In this document: piece by piece, positions 7,031-16,232 of the stretch
Numbering within the stretch: position 1 is the first letter of the stretch
How the letters are laid out: every line of letters begins with the position of its first letter
Source: Kiritimatiellia bacterium
GTDB lineage: Bacteria > Verrucomicrobiota > Kiritimatiellia > RFP12 > UBA1067
NCBI GenBank assembly: GCA_017447805.1
Contig: JAFSMR010000006.1
Coordinates: 1 to 50,313, forward strand
Direction: 5' to 3'
DNA: 50,313 nt
Notes under the pieces: generated by a model
The model's database searches: none
What the model was told of the DNA's origin: nothing
Seen by the model: only the letters and a program-made list of their open reading frames with translations
Made by a program: the position numbers and the translations under genes

Positions 7031-8254
7031 ATGAAATCTATCGTTCGTACAGTAATAGCTTTGGCAACAACTCTTGCGTTCACTGCTTATGCACAAGACG
7101 AGGATGATCTCGACTTTGGCGCAGATGATGATATTTCCGGCATTGTGGCCGCTGAGGATGGCGAAGATGCTGCGAGCGTAGAAGAGGCAGTCTTAGCGGC
7201 CGAGGGCGGGGAAGCAGCGCAGGAAGATGGCGCCAAGAAAAAAAGCGCTTCTTCCAAATTGTTCTCCCCGTTGCCATATTGCAGCAGAGTAGTCGGCCGC
7301 GGCGAATATCAGACGCCCGGCTCTACCGAGTGGCTGCCAATCGAAGAAAAGAAATATTATCCCTTCGGATGTTCATTCAGAACGCCGGATGATACGAGCA
7401 AGCTTTACATCAACTTCTCGCCATCCGGTTGCTCTTCGAATGATATGAAAATCGTCATGCTCAATATGGGCAAGGCGAGTTTCGGCACGCGCGTTCAGCC
7501 TTTGGGCGATAAAACGAGGGAAATCTATTTGCAGAGCGGCGTAATCACCGTTAAACTCCCTCAGAATATGCCTGAGGATGCTTTCAAGATCGCAACGCCT
7601 TGCTTCACGGTCAATAACCTGAAGGGTGAATCTCGCTATGCTTACAACCGCAATGGCGATGGAGAAGCGGCGCAGATTCGTTGCGTATCTGGCACGCTTG
7701 CGATAGAGGGGCGTCACTACAACTTCCCCGCGCTCAAACCTTCCAACGAAATCAAGATTCGCTCTTCTCAAGACCAGCTCTTTACCGGCCTCTACGGCGC
7801 GCGCGGCGATTGCGAAGTCGTTCTTGACCAGGGAATGCAAAAAATTCTCGATTCCGAATCTGGCGAGGATGTAGAGAAAATCGAAAAGAAGACTCTTTCG
7901 TGGAAACTATCTCCGCGCACTGCCGTAAGAATCCATCGCGCCATGCCTTCCATCGGAACGCGAATGAGCGTAACAATAATGACTTTCGACGGACGCGGGA
8001 ATCTTAAAAACCGTTGCGCGTTTTCCGAAGGACGCTATGAGGTTAATACCGGAGAGCTTGCGCCGCTCGCAATCGAAGAGCTCGCGGCTCGCGCGAGAAA
8101 AAATTCGCAGCAGCATCTAGAAACAGAGGATGTCGATGTAAGCGAGGATGAACTTTCGGAAGATGCGCCATCGGAAGATGCACCTTCTGATGAAGCTTCC
8201 AGTGATGATGCCGGCGGAGGCGGCGATAGTTTTGATGAAGATTTAGGATTCTGA
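7031..8254 (+). CDS. exported protein with FecR-like domain and acidic ends
   Basis: A 407-residue protein with a signal peptide (about 1-21, ending AYAQ). A very acidic segment follows (about 22-68), then a central all-beta region (about 80-290) whose pattern of short strands and GVITVKLP-type phrases recalls the periplasmic FecR domain. The last ~45 residues are an unusual run of Asp, Glu, Ser and Ala ending with Gly-rich and Asp-rich residues. The acidic ends suggest calcium or cation binding, or a surface-exposed linker, but this is inference. It lies 27 bases after galK. I do not assign a function. Confidence 0.65.
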   Translation: MKSIVRTVIALATTLAFTAYAQDEDDLDFGADDDISGIVAAEDGEDAASVEEAVLAAEGGEAAQEDGAKKKSASSKLFSPLPYCSRVVGRGEYQTPGSTEWLPIEEKKYYPFGCSFRTPDDTSKLYINFSPSGCSSNDMKIVMLNMGKASFGTRVQPLGDKTREIYLQSGVITVKLPQNMPEDAFKIATPCFTVNNLKGESRYAYNRNGDGEAAQIRCVSGTLAIEGRHYNFPALKPSNEIKIRSSQDQLFTGLYGARGDCEVVLDQGMQKILDSESGEDVEKIEKKTLSWKLSPRTAVRIHRAMPSIGTRMSVTIMTFDGRGNLKNRCAFSEGRYEVNTGELAPLAIEELAARARKNSQQHLETEDVDVSEDELSEDAPSEDAPSDEASSDDAGGGGDSFDEDLGF

Positions 8255-8334
8255 TTCCCCGGGTTCCTCCAAATGAAAAAGACGATTTCTTGAATAAAGA
8301 AAAAGCAACATTAAAGAAAGTGTAATAGAAGAAA

Positions 8335-10011
8335 ATGGTTATTCTGCAGTTCAACAAACTAATCCGCAACAAATGGGTATGGGGCGTATTCGCGATAGTG
8401 GTTTCGGCAGCATTCTGCTTTGACGATCTCTTTACATCGCGCTCATCGGGGGCTGGCACGCAGTCGGATTCCGCCGGCATGTTAGGCGGTGAAGAAATCA
8501 GCCGCGAAGAATTTGCCGCAAACAAGGATGATCTCCTTGGCTTTGGCAATTCGCGCGATATGTCGGTAAACGAATGGGATGCCAATCAGCAGACCTGGAA
8601 GAGACTCGCGGCGATTCGTACAGCTCAAAAAGCAGGTGTGCTTGTCAGCGACGATGCTCTTAGCCAGTATGTGCAAAATTGGTGGATGAGCATGACCCGC
8701 CAGAGCGAATTCAATTATGATATCTATACGAATTATGTAATTCAGGCTCTCAGCACAACTCCCGCGCGTTGGGGCGAGAAGCTTCGACGCGATTACATGA
8801 GCCAATTCGTGAATATCGCGATTGCCGGCTCAGGTGTATTCGTCTTGCCCATGGAAGTAGACGTCAGATTCATGGATGTCACGGATAAGTTCGATGTTAG
8901 GGTCGCAAGATTCACTCAATCGAAAGAAAAGGCCGATGCGATAACTGTCGATGACGACGGTTTGAAGGCTTGGTATGATAAGAATATCAAGTCGCTCGAA
9001 CTTCCCGATCGCTACAAAGTCCGTCTAGTCAAGTTTGATGCGACAACACCCGAAATTCTCGCAAAGATGGAAGTTTCGGAAGACGACCTTCAGGAGCGTT
9101 ACGATAGCACAATAGACAAGTATACTACTACCGACACCAACGGGGTCGAGACGGTGAAGCCATTTGCGGATGTCAGGGAAGAAATCGATAAAGAGATGCG
9201 AATTGCCGCGGCCGTAGAATTCTATTCCGATTCGTTGAGCCGCCGCGCTTATGCTCCCCTTGCCGAAGGAGAAGACGAAAAAGCTTCACGCCTCGATAAG
9301 ATAGCCGCGGAAGATGGCTTGAATGTAACCGAGAGCGACTGGTTCGCAATTGACGGTAAGTATGTCGATGGATTCATGAGGACCATGACATCAGTCGCGC
9401 CTGGTGCAAAGAATCAGGAAATCGCCTCGGCCGTCGCCCAGCTCGATCCGGAAGATGCCGATTTGCGCTACGGCGTTATCGCTTCGGATAAGGCAGTTTG
9501 GTTGATCGAGCGCAGCGCTTTCGACAAGGCTCGCACGCCATCTTTTGAAGAATCCAAGGATAAAGTCGGCTCCAAAGCTCTCAGAGACGCCAAGGCGGAT
9601 GCTTTCAAGGCGGAAGTCGAAGCAATTGCGGCACTTGGCGCTGAGGCGGTTCTTGCTTCGGGCGATGTTTCGACGAATCTCGTCTTCTCGCCTTACGAAA
9701 TGCAAAATGGCGCGTTCCAAGATCAGCGTTCAATAGTTTCGGCGGCAGTCAAGCTTCAGAAAGATCAAGTATCCGATTTCGTATCGACCGGCACTGGCAA
9801 AGGGCTTCTCGTAGTCTGCGTTAATCGCGAGCAAGGACCTGAATACGCGGGACTTCGCGAAAACATTCGCGCCGCTGCGGCAGATAAGCCGATGCGTTAT
9901 TTCGTAGCAAAGTGGAGCGATGCAAATCTTGCGCGGTTTAATCCACAGCCTTCTTCTGGATACGAAGTGACAGGTGAAGCGACTAGCGACGAAGAAGAGA
10001 GCGATGAGTAA
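8335..10011 (+). CDS. PpiD/SurA-N-like membrane-anchored foldase
   Basis: A 558-residue protein with a short cytoplasmic N-terminus, one membrane helix (about 13-30, after RNKWVWG), and a long periplasmic region. This layout (FNK..RNKW helix, then GEEISREEF) is typical of the PpiD/SurA N-terminal chaperone family that assists outer-membrane protein folding. I do not see a convincing parvulin PPIase domain: the usual HIL/GGDLG features are missing, although the segment around 440-520 resembles a degenerate parvulin C-terminal half (QVSDFV..GKGLLVV). Probably a chaperone without isomerase activity. Its stop overlaps the dut start by 8 bases. Confidence 0.75.
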   Translation: MVILQFNKLIRNKWVWGVFAIVVSAAFCFDDLFTSRSSGAGTQSDSAGMLGGEEISREEFAANKDDLLGFGNSRDMSVNEWDANQQTWKRLAAIRTAQKAGVLVSDDALSQYVQNWWMSMTRQSEFNYDIYTNYVIQALSTTPARWGEKLRRDYMSQFVNIAIAGSGVFVLPMEVDVRFMDVTDKFDVRVARFTQSKEKADAITVDDDGLKAWYDKNIKSLELPDRYKVRLVKFDATTPEILAKMEVSEDDLQERYDSTIDKYTTTDTNGVETVKPFADVREEIDKEMRIAAAVEFYSDSLSRRAYAPLAEGEDEKASRLDKIAAEDGLNVTESDWFAIDGKYVDGFMRTMTSVAPGAKNQEIASAVAQLDPEDADLRYGVIASDKAVWLIERSAFDKARTPSFEESKDKVGSKALRDAKADAFKAEVEAIAALGAEAVLASGDVSTNLVFSPYEMQNGAFQDQRSIVSAAVKLQKDQVSDFVSTGTGKGLLVVCVNREQGPEYAGLRENIRAAAADKPMRYFVAKWSDANLARFNPQPSSGYEVTGEATSDEEESDE

Positions 10012-10444
10012 CAAGATTAAAGTTGCATTCAAACGGCTTTCGAAGGAAGCCATCTTGCCGGCGTATGCTCATGAGAGCGACGCCGGCATGGATATTAGGA
10101 GTATTGACGATTTGGTTCTCGAGCCTGGCAAAAGGGTGCTTGTGCATACGGGGCTGGCGATGGAGCTAGAAAAAGATACCGAAGCGCAAGTTCGGCCAAG
10201 GAGCGGGCTTGCGTTAAAATACGGCATTACCGTTCTTAATACCCCCGGCACGATCGATGCCGGCTACAGGGGCGAAGTTGGCGTGATTTTGGCAAATTTC
10301 GGCGATGAACCTTTTGCGATCCATAAAGGCGACAAGATTGCGCAGATGGTCGTTGCGCATGTCGCAAAGGCTGAAATTGCCGAAGTCGAAGAAATCGATT
10401 CCAGCGATAGGGGAGCCGGCGGATTCGGCTCTACGGGAGTGTAA
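10004..10444 (+). CDS. dut: dUTP diphosphatase
   Basis: Hydrolyses dUTP to dUMP and pyrophosphate, keeping uracil out of DNA and feeding thymidylate synthesis. The 146 residues are typical of the homotrimeric enzyme. All five conserved motifs are visible in order: DAGMDI, RPRSGLA, GTIDAGYRGE (catalytic Asp), GDKIAQMV and the C-terminal RGAGGFGSTG. The ATG at 10004, inside the end of the upstream foldase gene, is chosen over a GTG 30 bases earlier because it starts the standard N-terminus. def follows after 7 bases. Confidence 0.96.
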   Translation: MSNKIKVAFKRLSKEAILPAYAHESDAGMDIRSIDDLVLEPGKRVLVHTGLAMELEKDTEAQVRPRSGLALKYGITVLNTPGTIDAGYRGEVGVILANFGDEPFAIHKGDKIAQMVVAHVAKAEIAEVEEIDSSDRGAGGFGSTGV

Positions 10445-10451
10445 GGCTTGT

Positions 10452-10997
10452 ATGGTTCTCAAAGTTTTCAAATATGGCGAACAGGTTCTTCGCGAAAAGG
10501 CAAATGATGTTGCAGTTGTAGACGAAGAACTTAAGAAGCTCGCCAATGATATGCTCGAGACGATGAACGATGCCCGGGGAGTAGGCCTTGCGGCGCAACA
10601 GGTAGGTCGCCTTGAGAGAGTTTGCGTTATAGACGTTCCTGCGAAATGCGATGAAGAGGAGGATGCATTGTTCAACGCTCCCATCGAAATGCCGCTGAAG
10701 ATGTTCAATCCGGAAATCATCGCTTCCGAAGGAACTGTTTGCGATAAGGAAGGGTGCTTGAGCTTCCCTAATATCGGCGGCTCGCTCGTTCGCGCTGCGC
10801 AGGTCACTTGCCAATATCTCGATTATAACGGCAATCCTCAGATTATTACTGCGCGCGGATATCTCGCGCGTGCCATTCAGCATGAAGTAGATCATTTGAA
10901 TGGAATTTTGTATATCGATAGGATGAGCGCGATCGAACGTTTGAAATATACGCCCAAACTCAAGAAACTCGCAAAAGCGAACGGAGGCATAAGATGA
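10452..10997 (+). CDS. def: peptide deformylase
   Basis: Removes the formyl group from the initiator Met of nascent proteins. The 181-residue product starts at ATG 10452; the open frame extends upstream only inside dut. The three signature motifs are present: GVGLAAQQVG, EGCLSFP (metal-binding Cys) and QHEVDHLNG (two metal-binding His and the catalytic Glu). An insertion around 75-95 (acidic, EEED) makes it slightly longer than the shortest forms. Its stop overlaps the dapB start (ATGA), indicating translational coupling. Confidence 0.96.
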   Translation: MVLKVFKYGEQVLREKANDVAVVDEELKKLANDMLETMNDARGVGLAAQQVGRLERVCVIDVPAKCDEEEDALFNAPIEMPLKMFNPEIIASEGTVCDKEGCLSFPNIGGSLVRAAQVTCQYLDYNGNPQIITARGYLARAIQHEVDHLNGILYIDRMSAIERLKYTPKLKKLAKANGGIR

Positions 10998-11728
10998 AGA
11001 TAGCAATTTTAGGTGCTGGCGGCAGAATGGGGAAAATGCTGGACTCGCTTTCCGGAGCGTGCGGTTTAGAGGTAGTATCGAGAATCGATATTCTTGAAGG
11101 TTATGATAGAGAATGGCGCGAAGATGTCGAGGGGGTAGTGGATTTTTCTTTTCATAAAGCAGTTCCCGAATTCGTGAAGAAAGCTGCCGCGCAGAATCTC
11201 CCTTATGTCATAGGAACTACAGGACTAGATGTTGCAGAGCAGGCTATCGTAAACGAAGAAGCGAAGAAAATCCCAATTGTCCAAAGCGGCAATTATTCGC
11301 TCGGGGTGAATCTTCTCCTTGAACTTACTCGCAGGGCTTCCAGCGCGCTTGGCAGCCTCTACGATATAGAAGTCGTGGAAATGCATCACCGCCATAAGAA
11401 AGATGCGCCTTCTGGTACGGCGTTAATGCTCGCGAAAGCTGCCGCGGAAGGAAGGAACCTAGATTTCGATTCAGCAGCGATTTATGGCAGACATGGCGAG
11501 AGCGGCGAAAGGCCTATCGATCAAATTGCGATTCACGCGCTGCGGGGCGGAAGTGTAGTTGGCGATCATACCGTAATTTTCGCAGGCGAAGTAGAGCGAG
11601 TCGAGCTTACTCATCGCGCGCAGACGCGCGAAGCATTCGCCATGGGCGCGCTTTCGGCGCTCAAGTGGGCAAAAGGCAAGGCGCCGGGCATTTATACGAT
11701 GAGAAACGTGCTCGGCTTTGCAGATTGA
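10994..11728 (+). CDS. dapB: 4-hydroxy-tetrahydrodipicolinate reductase
   Basis: Catalyses the NAD(P)H-dependent step leading to tetrahydrodipicolinate in lysine and diaminopimelate synthesis. The 244 residues match the short bacterial form. The N-terminal Rossmann motif GAGGRMGKM and the central catalytic motif [14 protein letters not shown] are both intact. It overlaps def by 4 bases; no other dap gene lies in the window. Membership in this operon is probably by co-expression with essential genes rather than by pathway. Confidence 0.96.
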   Translation: MKIAILGAGGRMGKMLDSLSGACGLEVVSRIDILEGYDREWREDVEGVVDFSFHKAVPEFVKKAAAQNLPYVIGTTGLDVAEQAIVNEEAKKIPIVQSGNYSLGVNLLLELTRRASSALGSLYDIEVVEMHHRHKKDAPSGTALMLAKAAAEGRNLDFDSAAIYGRHGESGERPIDQIAIHALRGGSVVGDHTVIFAGEVERVELTHRAQTREAFAMGALSALKWAKGKAPGIYTMRNVLGFAD

Positions 11729-11756
11729 ATTTCAGAAAAAAAAGAAGAGTGGAAAA

Positions 11757-13550
11757 ATGAGTGAGACAATCTGGAAGAAATCTGGTTTTCCGCGTGTCGG
11801 CATAAGGCCGATTATCGATGGAAGAAGACGTGGCGTGCGCGAATCGCTTGAAGTCCAGACCATGGATATGGCCAAGACTGCGGCGAAGCTGATCAGCGAA
11901 AATCTACGCTATCCCGATGGATCGCCTGTAGAATGCGTCATTGCAGAGACTACTATTGGCGGAGTCGCCGAGGCTGCCGCTTGCGCAGAAAAATTCCGCA
12001 AGGAAAATGTCGGCCTATCTCTTTCTGTTACGCCTTGCTGGTGCTATGGAACAGAGACCATGGATGCCGAGCCTGGCATTCCCAAGGCAGTGTGGGGTTT
12101 CAATGGCACGGAAAGACCTGGCGCCGTATATCTTGCAGCCATGCTCGCGGGGTATGCCCAGCGCGGTATGCCGGCATACGGAATATATGGCCGCGAAGTT
12201 CAGGAAAAGGATGATAAGAGCGTTCCCGGCGATGTCAAAGAAAAGATACTCAGATTTGTCAAAGCTGGCCTCGCGGTCGCCATGATGAAGGGCAAGAGCT
12301 ATCTTTCTTGCGGCTCGTCGGCAATGGGTATCGCGGGTTCCTTTGTGGATGTATCTTTCTTCCAGTCGTATCTCGGAATGCGGCCTGAAAATATGGATAT
12401 GTGTGAAATCGAACGCCGCATATCAGAAGGTATTTACGATAAGGACGAATATGAAAAGGCTCTCGCTTGGACCCAAAAATGGTGCAAGGAAGGCAAGGAT
12501 TACAATCCGAAGGCTATTCAGAAATCTCGCGAAGCGAAAGATGCCGACTGGGAATATGTCGTCAAGATGGCAATCATCATGCGTGATATGATGGTAGGCA
12601 ATCCTCGCCTCGCGGAAATGGGCTTTGGCGAAGAAGCGGCAGGCAGAAATGCTTTGGCGGCCGGTTTCCAGGGGCAGCGTCAATGGACTGATCATTGGCC
12701 GAACGGCGACTTCATGGAAGCGATGCTTAATTCCTCGTTCGACTGGAATGGCATAAGAGCGCCTTATGTTATTGCGACGGAAAACGACTCGCTCAATGGC
12801 GTTTGCATGCTTCTAATGTATCTCTTGACGAATAGGCCTTCGCTTTTCGCTGATGTAAGAACTTATTGGTCGCCTGAAGCGGTTAAACGCGTTACCGGCA
12901 AGACGATGACCGGTATGAACAAGGGAGGCTTTATACATCTCTTGAATTCCGGCTCTTGCACGCTTGATGCTACCGGTGCCGAGCGTGAAAAGGGCAAGCC
13001 TGCGATGAAGCCGTTCTGGGAAATTTCGCAGAAAGAAGCTGAAGCATGCCTCAAGGCGACGAAGTGGGTTCCGGTCGGGGTTGAATATTTCCGCGGCGGT
13101 GGTTTTTCATCGAGCTTCCTTTCCGAAGGCGGGATGCCGATGACGATGACGAGGATTTCGATTGTCAAAGGGCAAGGTCCCGTTCTGCAGATCGCTGAAG
13201 GCTGGTCTACGACTTTACCGAAAGAAGTCCATGAAAAACTCATGCTTCGCACCAACCCGGAATGGCCGTGCACATGGTTCGTGCCGCGCCTAACAGGCAA
13301 GGGCGCGTTCAAAGATGTCTATTCGGTAATGAATGGCTGGGCTGCAAATCACGGTGCAATCGCATATGGGCATATCGGTGCGGATTTGATGACTCTTGCA
13401 TCGATGCTGCGCATTCCGGTCGCCATGAGCAATGTCGAAGATGCAGATCGCTTCCAGCCGCACTGCTGGGGCCTGTTCGGCGCAGATGATCCTGTTGGCG
13501 CAGACTTCAGAGCATGCAAGAATTTCGGCCCCTTGTACGGAGCTTATTGA
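11757..13550 (+). CDS. fucI: L-fucose isomerase
   Basis: Interconverts L-fucose and L-fuculose (and often D-arabinose and D-ribulose) with a Mn2+ site. The 597 residues match the ~591 of the E. coli enzyme. Conserved blocks include [35 protein letters not shown] and a C-terminal GCH-type region near [15 protein letters not shown]. The ATG at 11757 has an upstream purine-rich site (AAGAAGAG); the frame extends 39 bases further but overlaps dapB. No fucK, fucA or regulator is nearby. A strong hairpin terminator follows. Confidence 0.95.
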   Translation: MSETIWKKSGFPRVGIRPIIDGRRRGVRESLEVQTMDMAKTAAKLISENLRYPDGSPVECVIAETTIGGVAEAAACAEKFRKENVGLSLSVTPCWCYGTETMDAEPGIPKAVWGFNGTERPGAVYLAAMLAGYAQRGMPAYGIYGREVQEKDDKSVPGDVKEKILRFVKAGLAVAMMKGKSYLSCGSSAMGIAGSFVDVSFFQSYLGMRPENMDMCEIERRISEGIYDKDEYEKALAWTQKWCKEGKDYNPKAIQKSREAKDADWEYVVKMAIIMRDMMVGNPRLAEMGFGEEAAGRNALAAGFQGQRQWTDHWPNGDFMEAMLNSSFDWNGIRAPYVIATENDSLNGVCMLLMYLLTNRPSLFADVRTYWSPEAVKRVTGKTMTGMNKGGFIHLLNSGSCTLDATGAEREKGKPAMKPFWEISQKEAEACLKATKWVPVGVEYFRGGGFSSSFLSEGGMPMTMTRISIVKGQGPVLQIAEGWSTTLPKEVHEKLMLRTNPEWPCTWFVPRLTGKGAFKDVYSVMNGWAANHGAIAYGHIGADLMTLASMLRIPVAMSNVEDADRFQPHCWGLFGADDPVGADFRACKNFGPLYGAY

Positions 13551-13592
13551 GCAGCTAGGAAACAAAACCCCAAATAGAGAGATAAAGAAAAT

Positions 13593-13620
13593 CCCCCTCG
13601 GCTACGAGGGGGTTTTCTTT
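13593..13620. terminator. bidirectional terminator between fucI and aspS
   Basis: Perfect 8-bp stem CCCCCTCG (13593-13600) / CGAGGGGG (13605-13612) with loop GCTA, followed by TTTTCTTT on the plus strand and ATTTTC on the minus strand. It lies between two convergent genes and can serve both. Confidence 0.9.
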
Positions 13621-13650
13621 ATGCGCTTTGGATTAGCTTCGTTTGATTTT

Positions 13651-15456
13651 TCAGCCTTGTGCGGTTGCTTCAGGGCCAGTGCCGCGAATCTTGATGTGAA
13701 GCTCCCTAAGCTGCTGCTCGGTTACGAAGTTCGGCGCGTTCATCATGAGATCTTGCGCCTTCTGGTTCATCGGGAATGCGATCACTTCACGAATGTTCGG
13801 CGTATCGGTTAGAAGCATTACCATTCTATCTACGCCAGGAGCTATGCCGCCGTGAGGTGGTGCGCCGAATTGAAACGCATTGTAAAGGCAACCGAACTTT
13901 TCGCGCACTACATCTTTTGGATAGCCCGCGATTTCAAACGCCTTTTCCATAATATCGATTCTGTGGTTGCGGATAGCGCCAGAGCTCAGCTCGATTCCGT
14001 TGCAAACTACATCGTACTGATATGCTTCGATTTCCAGAGGAGCCTTTGTGTTGAGCGCTTCAAGCCCGCCTTGCGGCATCGAGAAGGGGTTGTGCGAGAA
14101 GATAATCTTGCCGGTTTCAGGGTCCTTCTCGAAGAACGGGAAGTCTACGATCCAGCAGAATTTATAGCAATTCTTCTCGCGAATATCGTTAGTCATGTGG
14201 TCTGCGATATCTGTTCTTACCAGCCCGGAAAGCCTATGGCATTCATCGACCGGCGCGGCCATGAAGAAGAGCGCATCGCCTGGCTCCATGCCGACGATCG
14301 TTTTCATTTCTTTGAGCTGTTCAGGGGTGAGGAATTTTGCGATAGGTCCTTTGAGCTCGCCTTCTTTGGTCCAGCTAATATACCCAAGGCCCTTGCCGCC
14401 GTTTTCTTTGACATTGTGTTCGCGTTTGTCGAACCAGGTTCTTGTTTCGACACCTACGATTCCTTTTACTAGCAAGCCTTTTACAAGCCCCCCTTGCTCG
14501 ACGCAAGAAGCAAACGCCTTGAAAGATGCGCGCTTGAAGAAGTCGCTCATATCAATCCACTTGAGGGGATTCCTGAGGTCTGGCTTGTCGCTTCCGTAGG
14601 TCATCATCGCATCGCGATATTTGATTCTCGGCCACGGCGCGGCGTTGCATTGCCAAGTAGAGAATTTAGCGAAGGTCTTGCCTACTACATCCTCTACTAC
14701 GGCGAAAATCTCATCTTGCGTAGCATAGCTCATTTCGATATCGAGCTGGTAGAATTCGCCCGGGCTGCGATCTGCACGAGCGGCTTCATCGCGGAAGCAG
14801 GGCGCAATCTGAAAATATCTATCGAAGCCGGAAACCATCAACAGCTGCTTGAACATCTGGGGGGCTTGAGGAAGCGCATAGAATTGCCCACGATGAATTC
14901 GGCTTGGAACGAGATAATCGCGCGCTCCTTCCGGAGAGGAAGCTGTTAAAATAGGCGTCTGGAATTCATTAAAACCTTTAGTCCACATCTGCTCGCGCAG
15001 GAACTTGATTACATTCGAGCGCAAAATGATGTTGTTGTGAAGTTTTTCACGCCTCAGATCGAGATAACGATGCTTCAGACGAACATCCTCCGATTCATCG
15101 GCTTTTTCATCTGGGATATAGATTGGCGTAACTTCGCTCGCGGATTCCATTACGAGCTCGTTTGCTTCGATTTCGATTTCTCCAGTCGCAAGATCCGGGT
15201 TGATTGTATCAGGAGTCCTGAGCTTTACTTCACCAGTAACCGTAATCACAGATTCAAGGTGAGCTTTTTCGACAAGACCGAAGAAGCTGCGGCTCGGATG
15301 CACTACGATTTGAGTAAGACCGTAATGATCGCGCAAGTCTACAAACAGAATACCTCCGTGGTCTCTCAGACGAAACATCCAGCCTGAAAGTCTAACTGTT
15401 TTGCCCGCGTCAGATGCGCGCAGTTCATTGCAAGTATGTGTTCTATAAGGATGCAT
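13651..15456 (-). CDS. aspS: aspartyl-tRNA synthetase
   Basis: Charges tRNA-Asp (and, if non-discriminating, tRNA-Asn) with aspartate. The 601 residues and the inserted GAD domain (about 290-420) mark it as the bacterial type. The OB-fold anticodon-binding domain is N-terminal (about 15-105; [19 protein letters not shown]). Class II motif 2 lies at [15 protein letters not shown] and motif 3 at [13 protein letters not shown]. The start ATG has an AAGGGGAA ribosome-binding site and its own promoter. A tRNA-Asn gene is divergently transcribed next to it. Whether the enzyme is discriminating cannot be told here; no gatCAB is visible. Confidence 0.96.
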   Translation of the reverse strand: MHPYRTHTCNELRASDAGKTVRLSGWMFRLRDHGGILFVDLRDHYGLTQIVVHPSRSFFGLVEKAHLESVITVTGEVKLRTPDTINPDLATGEIEIEANELVMESASEVTPIYIPDEKADESEDVRLKHRYLDLRREKLHNNIILRSNVIKFLREQMWTKGFNEFQTPILTASSPEGARDYLVPSRIHRGQFYALPQAPQMFKQLLMVSGFDRYFQIAPCFRDEAARADRSPGEFYQLDIEMSYATQDEIFAVVEDVVGKTFAKFSTWQCNAAPWPRIKYRDAMMTYGSDKPDLRNPLKWIDMSDFFKRASFKAFASCVEQGGLVKGLLVKGIVGVETRTWFDKREHNVKENGGKGLGYISWTKEGELKGPIAKFLTPEQLKEMKTIVGMEPGDALFFMAAPVDECHRLSGLVRTDIADHMTNDIREKNCYKFCWIVDFPFFEKDPETGKIIFSHNPFSMPQGGLEALNTKAPLEIEAYQYDVVCNGIELSSGAIRNHRIDIMEKAFEIAGYPKDVVREKFGCLYNAFQFGAPPHGGIAPGVDRMVMLLTDTPNIREVIAFPMNQKAQDLMMNAPNFVTEQQLRELHIKIRGTGPEATAQG

Positions 15457-15484
15457 TTTCTTATTCCCCTTGGCTTGGTCGCAT

Positions 15485-15513
15485 ATTATATCAAATTTTG
15501 CGCTTTTTGACTA
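15485..15513 (-). promoter_or_regulatory. promoter for aspS
   Basis: On the minus strand: -35 TAGTCA (15508-15513), 17-base spacer, -10 TATAAT (15485-15490) with TGA just before it. The same TAGTCA-17-TATAAT pair precedes galM. Confidence 0.65.
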
Positions 15514-15534
15514 GTGAGAGGATGATTATAAGGT

Positions 15535-15568
15535 TAAAAAATTTTTAAAAATTTTTTTGCGCTTTTTT
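15535..15568. promoter_or_regulatory. A/T-tract region upstream of the tRNA-Asn promoter
   Basis: Alternating A and T runs (A6, T5, A5, T7) end about 12 bases before the -35 of tRNA-Asn. Such tracts bend DNA and can act as an UP element for RNA polymerase alpha subunits. This is suggestive only. Confidence 0.4.
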
Positions 15569-15579
15569 CAATTACCCCC

Positions 15580-15609
15580 TTGACCGTATGGGGTAAAATA
15601 TGATACAAT
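15580..15609 (+). promoter_or_regulatory. promoter for tRNA-Asn
   Basis: -35 TTGACC (15580-15585), 18-base spacer, -10 TACAAT (15604-15609) preceded by TGA (extended -10). The tRNA 5' end lies 17 bases after the -10. Confidence 0.7.
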
Positions 15610-15626
15610 ATGCGGCGTTTTGACAT

Positions 15627-15701
15627 TCGGGCGTGGCGCAGCGGTAGCGCAGTTGACTGTTAATCAATTGGTCGCTGGTTCGAATCCAGCCGCCCGAGCC
15701 A
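15627..15701 (+). tRNA. tRNA-Asn (anticodon GTT)
   Basis: Full cloverleaf: acceptor TCGGGCG/CGCCCGA, D-arm GCGC/GCGC, anticodon stem GTTGA/TCAAT with loop CTGTTAA (GTT), T-arm GCTGG-TTCGAAT-CCAGC. Discriminator G, and CCA is encoded at 15699-15701. A lipoprotein gene begins 26 bases later with no promoter of its own visible, so the two are probably on one primary transcript. Confidence 0.97.
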
Positions 15702-15727
15702 AAACAAACCTCATAAGGATAATAAAT

Positions 15728-16147
15728 ATGAAATCATTGATCAAGGTTGCATCCGTTCTCTGCATAAGCGCAGTAGCTTTCGTAGGTTGCAATAAGAAAG
15801 CAGAACCCACCGTAACAGCTGAAGAAGAAAAGGAACTCGAGGCTGCGGCAGCAGCTCAGGCGGCAGAAGCATCTAAGCAAGCAGAAGCGGCACCAGTCGC
15901 GGAAGTTGCCGAGGTCGCTCCCGTCGCGGAAGTAGAGCCGGCTGCTCCAGTTGACGAAATCGAAGCAATCGTTCGCGAGGCTGCCGAAATCGCCGAGAAG
16001 GTCGACGGTGTCAAGCCTACTGAAGAAGAGATTCAGGAAATGCTCACGATGTTCAAGTCTCTCCCCGAAGAAATGAAGGCAGAGGCCATTGCAGGCATGA
16101 AGCAGGAAATCGAAGAAGCCAAGGCCAAGCTCCAGGCTCAGGAATAA
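15728..16147 (+). CDS. small Ala/Glu-rich lipoprotein
   Basis: A 139-residue protein starting at ATG 15728 (AAGGA site upstream); the longer frame runs into the tRNA and is not real. The signal peptide ends in lipobox FVGC, so the mature form is lipid-anchored at that Cys. Most of the rest is Ala, Glu, Val and Pro in short periodic phrases (EVAEVAPVAEV) followed by a helical, charged C-terminus (EEIQEMLTMF..). It may span the periplasm as a flexible rod. No homologue is recognised. It follows tRNA-Asn in the same direction and ends at a strong terminator. Confidence 0.8.
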   Translation: MKSLIKVASVLCISAVAFVGCNKKAEPTVTAEEEKELEAAAAAQAAEASKQAEAAPVAEVAEVAPVAEVEPAAPVDEIEAIVREAAEIAEKVDGVKPTEEEIQEMLTMFKSLPEEMKAEAIAGMKQEIEEAKAKLQAQE

Positions 16148-16164
16148 TTCCCGCTCTAGGCAAA

Positions 16165-16196
16165 AAGAGAACGTCCGCAAAGGGCGTTCTTTTTTT
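16165..16196 (+). terminator. intrinsic terminator after the lipoprotein
   Basis: A 9-bp stem AGAACGTCC/GGGCGTTCT (one G-T pair) with loop GCAAA, followed by seven T. It lies 20 bases after the stop and would end the tRNA-Asn/lipoprotein transcript. Confidence 0.92.
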
Positions 16197-16232
16197 CTCG
16201 CAAGGCAATCGGATAATTGGCATTGATTGGCT

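Noticed and set aside
11757..13550. Complete fucose catabolic operon
   Set aside because: Only fucI is present; neighbours are lysine and translation genes.
15620..15727. Lipoprotein frame extended through tRNA-Asn
   Set aside because: The frame overlaps a perfect tRNA; the signal peptide starts at ATG 15728.
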